Shown here: positions 1 to 11,500 of the stretch, one piece after another | Layout: every line of letters begins with the position of its first letter | How positions within the stretch are numbered: position 1 is the first letter of the stretch | DNA from: Hemicentrotus pulcherrimus | Taxonomy: Eukaryota > Echinodermata > Echinoidea > Camarodonta > Strongylocentrotidae | Direction of reading: 5' to 3' | NCBI GenBank assembly: GCA_003118195.1 | Contig: BEXV01000093.1 | Location: forward strand, 414,150 to 431,908 | Length of the DNA: 17,759 bases | Translations under genes and position numbers: made by a program | Notes under the pieces: generated by a model | Database searches by the model: none | What the model was told of the DNA's origin: nothing | Seen by the model: only the letters and a program-made list of their open reading frames with translations

Positions 1-86
1 GAGAGAGGGACCCCCTACATAAAACAGGGTTTTCCATTCAAGTCATAAATTTATTATGATTGTTTTCGTTTCCATTTTGTTCACAG

Positions 87-205
87 ACATTTCTCAAAGC
101 GCTTCTACCTCCATTTAATCCAAGTGATCCATATTTTTGTTACTATTTCGGGCTTTCGTGGACTTACTTGGGAACTTTCTACTGGCTGGATGATACTGCA
201 CTCCA
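87..205 (+). CDS. Tie1/2: Exon: CTLD1, middle part
   Basis: The acceptor is tcacag before 87 and the donor is gtatgt at 206; phase in 0, out 2. It encodes residues 1-40, starting TFLKALLPP and ending YFGLSWTYLGTFYWLDDTALQ-like, the 'FGL..W.D.T.L' core of a C-type lectin domain. The CTLD2 exon at 4519 starts the same way (TFLHGK) and ends in the same phase. The first CTLD exon, with the opening cysteine, should lie upstream of the window. An extra cysteine (DPYFCYYFGL) has no partner in CTLD2 or CTLD3. Confidence 0.85.
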
Positions 206-2485
206 GTATGTTCTTTATGTTTGCTCTGTCAAGATCAGTCAAGAGAAAATACTACATGTTGAAGAACACATATGCCTTCTAGAGTTAATCTAGAGATACC
301 ATTCTCCGCAAATCACTCTTTTAATTTAAATGTATCCAGTGCCCATTAAAATATTATTAGCACACTTTGCAATATCTATGTTTAAATGTAGTTGATACCT
401 TTTGCACCCAACATCGAATTCTATAGAACTTTGCCGGAATCATGTGTATGTCACGTATGTCCTAGTTGTGAGTACTTCACTAGATTTCTACAAAAAATAA
501 CTGAAAACTTACCTGTACAACTCCTCTTAAAATGTTGAAAGTCTAAGAGAGCAGCGTCTTGTATCCTTTGAAAAGGCGCTATATAAATCCAATTATTATT
601 ATCATTATTAAATAACTTAGCAGTGACCTAGTGATTTGAGGGAAACCGTTTACCAGCCAAACTTCACTGTCGGGCACTGTTGAGTGACTGACTGATTTTT
701 TTATAACATATATAAAATTAGGTGTAAAGGGTACATATTGATTTTGTACACATCAATGACCCACTTCTTATGATGATTGAGTCTTTACTCAGCACAAAAA
801 GTACAACTATGCGGTACAAGGATCAGAAAATCAGACTACCTTCCAGGTATATTTTTCGCAACGCATTTTGAAAACTCCTAACGGTTAATATAATTCCACA
901 TAGAGGCAATTAACAGTTCTAATCTTTTAAGAGGAGTTTCTAGTCGGTATTATTTCTTGTTTACCATAGGATTTACATAAGTTATATTTTCAGCCTGCAA
1001 AATTGACGGACAACCTTTAAAGGTGAAATTCAAAGAAAATCACAAATATGTCAACTAATGTATCACTAGAAACCGGTAAGCTAACAGATGGCCATCGTAC
1101 AATTTCAGGTCAACTTCATATCGGGTGATTTATACACATACAAATACAACCACATCCATAGCAGCTGGGATATACGAAAGATTCGCCGGAAAATAACGAT
1201 GTTTTAATGGCGTCACTATATGGACCAATACTGCCCAAGCAGACGACATCCCATAAAGAATGAACATAATTGCAAAGCTATTATTTGTCAAATTATAATG
1301 AGTTTAGTGTATATAAATGCAGTGGCGGATCCATGGGGGATCCTCACTGAGCAACTTTTCGACCGGCGCGATTTTCAAATTTTCGGGAGCAAAAAAAAAA
1401 AAAAGTTGGGCCACCTCCCCTAAGAAATCCTGGATCCGCGCCTATATAAATGTAACGGCATGTCAAACCATTCAAAAGGGGATATGACCCGATTCTGATA
1501 ACTGAAATCTTTTGCTTGTAAATACACAGGATAGGGGTTAATTAACAATCAGAGAAACCAGACTTTCAAATTGAAAACCCCCCGGAATGATATTAAGGAC
1601 GGCATTTGTTTCCTCTTGAAACGCTGAACATACCGCGGTGTGTGCAGCTGAATATACAATGGCGTCCTATTTTGTTTACAAGCGACAGATTCCTTTAATT
1701 TTGTATCGCTGCATTTGTCATCAAAATAAAACCATGCGCGGGGTTTAGAGTGAGGCAATAGATTTTACATTTAGCCTGACGGAAGTGAAGTAAGAGAAAT
1801 AACTCAAGAGAAGATGAAAACATAGTCACTGAAAATGTGTGAGATGTCATGGGACATCGTCTGATTGTGCAAATCATTTCAATACTGTGATCTGACACAT
1901 CTCAGCAGCGTTCGGAGAGCTCTTTAGGTACAATGCCGGGGCTGTATTTAAGCGTTTTGACATTTATAATAATCATTACTTCGAATGTTTCCAAGCATTG
2001 AATTTTGATAACCTTGTCGAATCAAAGTTTCAACTTTGCAATAATGAAAATAAAGTTAGTTTTTAAAATCAATTAATTTCTACTTTAAAATGAATATCAA
2101 GAAGAAGGAATATATACAAAGCTGGGCTCAACAATACAAGAAATTGATGTTATACCATGTTTCTGCTCCATTAGATGCTAAATACTGACAGTATTTCTGT
2201 AGAATATTTAAGGGGGAAGGGGAATGAGGTTAATGTAATTACTAATTCAAATTCAAATTCAGTTTAATGATGGACATCCGAACCTTCAGGATTATTCTCA
2301 ATATTACACGAAATATGAAATAATAATAATAATGATCATAATGAAAATATGAAAAGTAATAATAATGAGGATGATACTAATAACAATACTACTACTANAA
2401 TAAATAACCCAATTTGGCCGGCAATACCAGACCACCAGTATCATTATCACTCAACACCATTCTATATCTACTACTACTACTACTT

Positions 2486-2528
<43 letters not shown>

Positions 2529-5500
2529 TACTACTACGACTACTACTACTACTGCTACTACTATTATTACTACTACTACTCCTATCATTATCATTACTTA
2601 ATAATCATAATAATTATATAAAAATTAATATTATTATTATTATAATAACGATCATAATGCGAACTGAAGTTATGTACCGTTTTTTCTCCAAGGGAAAATA
2701 ATTGGGATACTGCCACGGAACCAAATAATGCCAACTCCTGGGGTTGTCTTGGTCTAGGTAATGGCCCTTCATGGTATGACCGGCTTTCATATGAAGCTCT
2801 CCCGTACATCTGTGAGCGCACACGAGGTATGAACTATGATAATCTAACATTAATTGTGTTCTTGCGACAGTTGCTTCGGGCTATATTTCAACAATCGTAT
2901 TTTCCTATCATCATAAGGCGATTGGATTTCAGGTTAAGGTTAGGGTTAGGGTAGGGGTTAGCATTAGGATAAAGGGCTTAAGTTTGGAATTCTTTTGGGG
3001 TAAGAAATCGACCCCAGAGTAATTTTCGCTGGAGCATGTTTCGTACCAGCTGGATTTAAAAATTATTTTCAGATATTCCGAATATTGTGCCACTTCCTAA
3101 ACAAAATCCCTTTTTATTTATATAAAAAAAACGCATTCTCCATTTTGGAACATCATCATGAGATGTATGGCTGATTCAGAACTTTGTGCGTTTTTTCTCT
3201 TACTACAAAAGATATTGATCACTGCAAATGTTTGTTTCAGGAAGGAAAACAAATAAATTGTTTTTAAAACTTCATTCTTACACCGACGAAATAAATTCAT
3301 CCTCAGAAATAGGAAGAATGATTTTTCTTTTAAGATATGACAACGAATGCAATCCACCTCTGTTTTCATACACTTTGGAGACCAAACATCATTTCGGTCT
3401 TTTGTAGTTGAACATTGAAAAACGTACAATATTATCATTTACCGCTATGCCGACAGTAAGCTCTTTAGAATCAGAGGCATGCATATATTGTGCAGGGAAA
3501 AGCCGACGCAATTTCATTAATATCACACTCTTTCTCATCACGATACACTCTCAAATATAATTTCTATTTTATTATAGTATTTGATGGAAGCAGTGAAGCA
3601 TCATTTGGAGGACTAGATTATTTCATCTCTCCTTCATGGCTAGCTCGGTCTTTCTCAGATGCACGGACCTACTGTCGGATTCATGGAGCTGATTTAGCAC
3701 TCATCAAATCACATGATATCAACGTATGTTCAATTATATACTTCTTTTCTTTCAGCTATTGATATCCAAAATGTTGTTGTCATGAAACCTATCTATACTT
3801 TTGTTGTTTTATTAATATTTTATATCCCACCTGGGAAGTTAACATAGCTATTGAGCCGGTCTGTCGCTATGGTATATTGGGAAAAGAAATATCTTTATAA
3901 AGTAATATCACGATTGAATGACGTATGTGACATACTAGGCAAACCGGTTCCTCGTGAATGCCCATGTCAATCATTCCAAAAAGTGTGATTTGTAGTTGAT
4001 AGCGGAGATATTATAAAAGTCATGTAAACACTGCCAATCCCAATCCGTAGGCTTCAAGCTTTCCAATATATTTCAAAACAGATTATTCTCTGATGACGCC
4101 GCTATTTCATTCACGTTTATTCAACGATATAAAGAAACTTGATCCGTTCTTTTTATTCAGAATTGTGAATAGTTTAATTTATATATTTCAAATATTACTT
4201 CTTATCATTGTTTGTTTGTTACATGGCCATAACGCGTGTACAGTCTTGCCATAGGATCATTCAGCAGCTTCAAACGAACGAATGATTTTTTACTTCAAAA
4301 TTCTAATCTACTGAGCGCCTGAAGAATTTTAATTCTAAAGTTAACGCCTTTTGTGTCTCTAGTAAGTGATTGACATATGGCGATTTAATTTTCATTCGTT
4401 TATTTTTCATATTTTTAATTTCATTTTAATTATAAAATCGACAAAAATTGCCATTTGAAAACATGAAAGGCAAATGAGATTTATGAGATGACATTTGTTT
4501 TTTTCCCCCTCCCAACAGACCTTCCTTCATGGCAAAATTTCGGAATTAAGTGGCTATGTACTTTTTGGTTTGACTGACCAAGCTGTAGAAGGCACGTTTA
4601 CATGGATCGATGGAACTCCTTTACAGTAGGTTCAAGAACTATAGAATGCATAATAATAATCGAAATAACTTAGATTATTCTTTAAGTATTTCTAAAATGT
4701 GCATTTCATTTTAGGTAGGTTGAGATAATAGACCCAACCCAAAGAGTAAGACAAAAATAATAAATCGCTGATATTTTTCATCATTAAACTCACTCTCAGA
4801 TCCTAATCAAATGATTGGTCATGTGCGGTCACGTGTGATTCATTTACTGAGACTATTTCACGTTTTTTTTTAATGAAAAAGCGTACAATAATTTCCAGTA
4901 CGATTGCACGCCTTTTAGCGAATATACATGATGCGCAGTAGTGCATGGGCTTATTCTTGTGCATCGTAATGCGTAAATGGGTACAATGTAGTGCGCTCAC
5001 TAGATCTATGTGTACGTGTGCGCACTAAATTAAGCCTTATTAAACTTGAGATGTATTTGGTAGCCATACTGTCACGAAACAATCATGAATAAATTCTTTT
5101 ACATCAAATAACATGGATATAGGAATTTTTTTTGTATAAAACAGTTTTTTTAAAGAGCAATGTATGCCAAACTTTATGCGTAAATTATGTTTGATATTGA
5201 AATTATTGCAGCCGGTTGTAAAATGACAAAATAAAAGCTGTTTTTTTGCATGTCATAATGCAAACAAAATATTTTTTTTATCTTCTGTACATATCCAAGT
5301 GCCTAACTATGAATACATATCCGCATCATATGGAAATACAGATGATCATAATTATATGCAATTAAAATATGGGTAAGACAGTAGTGCATACTTTGTTTTT
5401 CGAATGAATTAATTTCGTGCATTCTTTCTCGAGTTAGATTGGAAAGTATTGTGAATAATATGTTTTGATTAAGAGAGTATATTTTTATATAATGTTTTGG

Positions 5501-8500
5501 CGTTTTTGCATAATCGTATGTATATGTATGCTCCTGCATAATATGTGTGTTTTCCATTCTCCTTCATTCAATAAATAAAGATATTCAGCATGGAGGGATC
5601 CTGAACCCAACAACGCTGGTAATGAAGACTGTGTCTCTCTCCTTTATTCTGATGCTGACATGAGATGGACTGATGTACAATGTAATAATAACCGACCCTT
5701 CATATGTGAACGCTATCAGGGTAAGTTACTAGACCTAACACGTATGATCATTTCTGTTTCATCGCTTTCATCATTTTTTTGTTCTCTCTTTCAAATTGCT
5801 TAAAGCGTGTTAAAGGAAACTAGCAATTTTAAAGAGTGCAGTTAATCCACTTGTATCGACTTGCAGAAACTTGAGGATGTTACCCCTCCCCCTCCCTAAT
5901 AAGCGAGTTTTGCCCTTGTGGATAAGTCATCGGACTGTGGATCTAGAGGCACTGGATTTCAATTGTTGCAAAGTTTCCAATTGGAAGATCCCGTTATTAT
6001 GCTAAAACCCAAAGCTAAATGATGATTTTTTTTTCAAAGTTTGAACCCCTGGTAAGAGCTAAAATTCTATCGATTTTATTTTATATTAACATGTTAAATT
6101 ACGAGATTTTGAAGTAGAAAAAAAAGTTTATGCAGCTTGGCTTTTCAAAGTTCTGCATTTCACGAACTTTAAGGACTCTTATGTATCCTTTCCCTGCTGC
6201 ATCATTAACCTCTATTTGCCTGAACATCATTTTCGTTTGNTATGATCGTTTCTGTTTCATCGCTTTCATCATTTTTTTGTTCTCTCTTTCAAATTGCTTA
6301 AAGCGTGTTAAAGGAAACTAGCAATTTTAAAGAGTGCAGTTAATCCACTTGTATCGACTTGCAGAAACTTGAGGATGTTACCCCTCCCCCTCCCTAATAA
6401 GCGAGTTTTGCCCTTGTGGATAAGTCATCGGACTGTGGATCTAGAGGCACTGGATTTCAATTGTTGCAAAGTTTCCAATTGGAAGATCCCGTTATCATGC
6501 TAAAACCCAAAGTTAAATGATGATTTTTTTCAAAGTTTGAACCACTGGTAAGAGCTAAAGTTCTATCGATTTTATTTTATATTAACATGTTAAATTACGA
6601 GATTTTGAAGTAGAAAAAAAAGTTTATGCAGCTTGGCTTTTCAAAGTTCTGCATTTCACGAACTTTAAGGACTCTTATGAATCCTTTCCCTGCTGCATCA
6701 TTAACCTCTATTTGCCTGAACATCATTTTCGTTTGTCACAGTCAACCCAGATAATAAGTGGGTACTTGATAGGATTTATCCCTAGAGCTTCTATTAAAAG
6801 CGAGGCTGATAATATCCAAAATTGTTTGGAGGTGGAGGCGAGACTAACGGGATCAAAATGGCGTCCGTCCGTCGTCCGTATACGGCGTCCGCCACAGCCC
6901 TTATGGAACAATCACAGTGTTACAACATAGTGGACCACACTGTGTACCACATAGTCAAACACAGTGTGGTACACAGCGTGCTACCACATGTGGGCCACAT
7001 ATGATTTTGGGACATGGGGTAACGCTGTAGTGTATTATGTGGTGCGTACCACACTGTGGTAAACCAAAGCGTTACCACACTGTAGTAAGCACTACATAGT
7101 ATACCACAGCGTTACCACATGTCCCGAATTCACATGTGACCAACACTGTGGTATTAACCACATAGTCTACCACAAAGTCGTACATATTTAGCATAGTGTG
7201 CCACATCGTATGTGGCACACTATGCTAAATATGTACGACTTTGTGGAAGACCACATGATCTGAAACCCTACACTGTGACAATAATGTGATCACAGAGTTT
7301 GCACATAGTGAAATACATACCACAATGTGGTAAATATGCGCCAATCTGTGTTAAATATGTACGACTATGTCGTAAACCGCATGATTTGAACCCCACACTG
7401 TGATAATTAATACTGTGAACACAAATTTTACACATGTTCAGTACATACAAAACTGTGGTAAATATGTGTCACTCAGCTGTGTGAAATATGACCGATTATG
7501 TGGTAAACCAAACCCCACACTGTGACAATACTGTGAGCATAGAGTTTTCACAAAGTTCAGTACATACCACACTGTGGTAAAAACGTGTCACTCTGTGTTG
7601 AATATGTACGACTACGTGGTAAACCACATGATTTGAACCCCACACTGTGACAGTACTGTGAACACAGAGTTAACATATAGTTCAATACATATATCACTGT
7701 GGTTAATATACGGTACTCTGTGTTTAGTATGTCAGTTGATGTGGATAATATGTTGTAAACCACATGGTCTTGAACTCCACACTGTGAAAACAATGTGAAC
7801 ACATAAAGTCCACACAGTTTACACATAGTTGACTTTGTGAACATAGAGTGGCAACATTGTGATTGTTCCATAAGGGAAAGTTTATATGCAAGATTCGCGT
7901 TGTGACAAGTTACTCCGCCACCGTCAATCTTGTTGTGACCAAACGTATTGTGACGTTAACGTTATAGTGCTATTAATCTTCACATGCTAACGTCAAAGGT
8001 CATTTGAGGTCATCACACTCCTGTTACAAATAACTTCGCAACCGTGAATACTGTTGCGACCAAACTTGTGTCACGGATGCATTTTGGGGACCTTCGCGAT
8101 GTGGTGCTATCGAGGGTCACATGCTGAGGTCAAAGGTCATTTGAGGTCATATGTTAACGTTGACGTGTTAGAATTTCTTGTCAAAAATACAGCGCAACAA
8201 AACGTGGGTCATGATGGTGCGTAGAAACATTCATATAATCTTTTTTTTCTTTCTTTGTTAAAACACGATGAAAAAATAAAATATTTTTTAATCGATATGT
8301 AGATGTTCCTGAAAGTAAGTGGAGTCGCCTTGGTGGCACCCTGTACTATATCTCTCAATCATCGATGACGTCATATTCATTCGCTAGAAGGTTCTGCCAG
8401 GCGCAAGGAGGCGATCTTGCCCAGCCGAAAACAGAAGAAATCAATGTAAGGACCCATTGTGATAGTAACAGGTTTTTATAATGGAACGTTTAAATAAAAC

Positions 8501-11500
8501 GTGACTAAAATCTAATCGGGCTTCAATTAAGTAAGCGTGTTACAACATTAAAACAATATAAGAGAAAAACACAATATCCTTTTTTTTTTGTTTTTGAAAA
8601 CAATCGTAAAATGGTGTAAAGTTTACAGAGCAGCATGATATCTTATTTCAACTAGTTCAACTTTCTATAATGTCATAGACTGTAGACTTATCGATACACT
8701 TATCCGTTTATCCCAACATGGCACATTGGAAATAATCCTTGGTCATTTTATTTTTCTGTTTCATCCTCCTAACACTTTCTTTAGATGCATCTCATCAAGC
8801 TAGCTGAAGGTAACTCGTATTGGTTTGGACTCGATAATCTAAATCAAGAGGTTTTGTTCCAATGGATTGATGGCACTCCACTCTACAATAATACGTATGT
8901 GTTAAACTATTAATACATACATAGACACAAACACGCACCCACACACGCACACACACACACAAACACACGCACACACACATATACCACAATATCTTAAATG
9001 TCCTACTCAAAATAAACTGCGATCATATTATGTTGTAGACAGAATGCAAAAGGTATAAACTGTAATGTACCTGTAATAACAGGATTATAAGACAAACGAA
9101 TTGATATCCATCAAGCTTAGGATGGGTTTCGCACCCCTTACCTCGAAAAACTTGGAAATACATGTACTTTGTTTTAGTTTAAAGTATTTTCATGTGGACG
9201 TCATGGAGCCTAACATAAAAGCCCTGAAAGGCAAATTTACATGTATATTGTAATTAATGTACATTTAAACTGCAGCTCGAATCGGACCAACTGTCACACC
9301 GCTTTCTAACAAGGGATATGATTATGCCCTTATATTAAAATATTTCTCTTATAAACACTTAAACTTATGCATTGCTTTTTGGCATATTTTACCTAGATTT
9401 CCTTATTGGTCGAAAGGTAATGCAACCCTATTTGAGGGAGAACGATGTGTTCATCAGCAGATTGATAATGGATGGAGAAAACTACCGTGTACATCCTACC
9501 TCAGGTTCGCATGTGAAAAGGCTCCGAGTGAGTATTGGCGTTATATTTATATCCTAACTATTCTGGAGTGCTCCTTTGTTATAGTCCATGTGTACTTCAC
9601 CTTCTCCCATTAAATTGTTAATGCAACAAACTAAACAATATATCGACTGATTACATTCTAAAATATAGTATCCGCTGTTTAGAATACATAGTTGGTTTGT
9701 ACTTTAAACAGATTATCACCAATCGTCATCCATGCTTATACCGTTGTTTCGATGGAAAATGGGAAAATATTTTATCATATGAAATATATAATCTATCTAT
9801 TAAACATTCCTAGTTATTAACCGTAGGCTTTATATACAGTTGATAGCTCATGGAAAACGTGATTTCATTAATTATCATGAATAATTTCTATTGTGTTTTC
9901 CATAAACTTGTATACCATTCAGTTCTAGAAGTGGAGGTTACTTTGTTAAAAAAAATATATGTATCAAAATTGATTTGCATGGAACTACAAGGACCAAACG
10001 TTATCATAAGATACGAAATGTAAGGTTGAAGTGTGAGATAAGTCATTGCCTTGGCAACGTCATGTATATTTCCTCTTACTTCTCCTCTAACGAAGTTTCT
10101 ACGCGGACAATAGCTACTTGAAAAACATAATGATTTTCCATAGGTCCGCGACAGATCCTTCCTGTACGTTTAATGGCAGCAAATCCATCTCCCTACGGAG
10201 GAGGTCTGCATGATGCCACATTTCTCTGTCTACTCGGCTCAGGGAATGAAGAGATTCTAACATTCTCCACCAGAAGACTCGTCCGTCTGACCGGGGATAT
10301 AACTGCCGATAGTTACACAGCTCCAGGATACAGCGATAAATTATCATCTGTATTATTAAGGCAGACTCTGCCAGCTACTATGGAGAGCTTGGGATTTTTC
10401 GAATGTTCTTCAGTGACAGCCAGTAGAATGACATCTGTTCCTCTTGGCATTCTTCTTTCTACCCGTACGTATGTTTAATAACACATATGTATTTACGATC
10501 ATATACAACAAAAACATATCAACTAAATGTAAATGTTTTCAAAGAGGAAATGTTCTGAATACGGAGAAATTTGAAACACTCCTAAAAATACCATAAATGA
10601 CAATAATAACAATAAAAATCCCTACTTTTACTTTAAAGAACTTTTATTTGGTGACAATGTACAAATAACTGAGGGTGAATGGTAAATGGAGTGAGAGGGA
10701 AAGAAAGAACAAAAATATGAACAAAGTGTACTGAATCAGAAAAAATTCAAATGTGAGGAGTTGTAGATTTTTCCTTTCTTATTTGTTTTATTTTAAAGGT
10801 CAATTCCAACCCAGTGATGGTCGGTTTACAAAGACAATACATATTGGAGATGATATCACACTCAGTGTGATACGCACGACAGGGATGGTTGGTGAAGATG
10901 GTATAAGATGGCGGAAATTCACTGATGTAGACTGGGCTAATTCACTCATTGGAATGAGTTCCAACAGTCTATCACACACAATTCAATCTGCATCTGTCAC
11001 AGACGGCGGTGTGTATGTGACGTTCATGGATGGAACGTTGGAACAACATCAATTCAGCTTCATAAGACTCATCGTAAAGGGTTCGATTTTTTTTCTTCCT
11101 TACACATCTATAATATATAATTACATATGGGTCGCAAGGATGTAAATTCACAAGGAACTTCAAAATAAAATTGAAGTTTTCTTTTCTGTTTTTATTAACT
11201 TCATCATATGAGTATTATGATGGTCATTAAAATGGAATGCAAAGAATCAACAAAAAACGAATCGAATTGATCAGATGTATTGTGGTTAAAAAACAGTAAA
11301 GAATAAATAACATCGATGAATCTACAGTAATGTAATTTCCGTATAGTTGAATGACAGCTTCTGCAATATAAAACCTAATCAACGAATATTGCATTTCACA
11401 GCTTCATGTCCTAATGGTGTGCTACTAAATTTTTACAATGGAATTTTGATTTTCAAACATTATGCATTTTGGTTCCACCTCTTTGCAATTAAGTTATCGT

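Larger units (their letters stand above)
206..2692 (+). other. Intron within CTLD1, repeat-rich
   Basis: This 2487-bp intron separates the second and third exons of CTLD1, at the same codon position and phase (2) as the shorter introns in CTLD2 and CTLD3. It carries a dispersed repeat (about 611-790), a MITE-like element (1320-1442) and a microsatellite tract (about 2313-2660). A segment at about 573-600 (GGCGCTATATAAATCC followed by ATT repeats) looks like the tail of a retroposon. The stretches 800-1300 and 1455-2280 show nothing I can call; the short reading frames there lack coding character. Confidence 0.75.
6897..7876. mobile_element. ~980-bp foldback (palindromic) element, non-autonomous
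   Basis: The left end CCCTTATGGAACAATCACAG (continuing TGTT) is repeated inverted at 7853-7876, with 23 of 24 positions matching. The interior is dominated by ACCACA/TGTGGT-type words arranged as nested palindromes, plus imperfect direct repeats of about 120-128 bp in the right half (TGTGGTA starts near 7327, 7455, 7574 and 7699). There is no transposase frame; the frames seen are by-products of the repeats. I found no convincing target-site duplication next to the ends. It is best described as a foldback or MITE-type element. Confidence 0.75.
5721..8302 (+). other. Intron between CTLD2 and CTLD3, packed with repeats
   Basis: This 2582-bp phase-1 intron lies at a domain boundary. It contains a direct duplication (5743-6735), a foldback element (6897-7876) and a two-copy tandem repeat (about 7900-8150). 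The stretch 6736-6896 holds a GC-rich CGTCCGTCCGTCGTCCG-like run next to the foldback element. Confidence 0.8.

Noticed and set aside
2349..2701. Open frames of 90-95 residues rich in Tyr or Leu
   Set aside because: They are translations of the CTA microsatellite in different frames and have no domain or splice context.
2930..2968. Telomere end or chromosome fusion point
   Set aside because: There are only a few degenerate TTAGGG units within an intron, and such short tracts are common interspersed sequence.
3118..3438. Minus-strand open frame of 106 residues
   Set aside because: It lies inside an intron of the plus-strand gene, has no recognisable domain or signal, and its composition follows the AT-rich DNA.
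6711..6930. Overlapping plus- and minus-strand open frames of 60-72 residues
   Set aside because: They coincide with the end of the duplicated block and the GC-rich CGTCCG run, with no domain, splice context or similarity to one another.
7557..7871. Minus-strand open frame of 104 residues
   Set aside because: It lies entirely within the foldback element, and its Cys/Tyr/Val content reflects the CACTGTG-type repeats.
6897..7876. CRISPR-like array
   Set aside because: The repeats are palindromic words with irregular spacing inside an inverted-repeat element in an animal intron, without uniform spacers.
8795..9010. Minus-strand frame with Cys-Val repeats
   Set aside because: It is the complement of the CA microsatellite overlapping the CTLD3 exon.
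11074..11079. Alternative donor gtaaag for the Ig-like 2 exon
   Set aside because: It looks like a better splice site, but it ends the exon in phase 0 and would break the frame into EGF1. The donor at 11081 keeps frame and gives the Tie-like VKECPYG.
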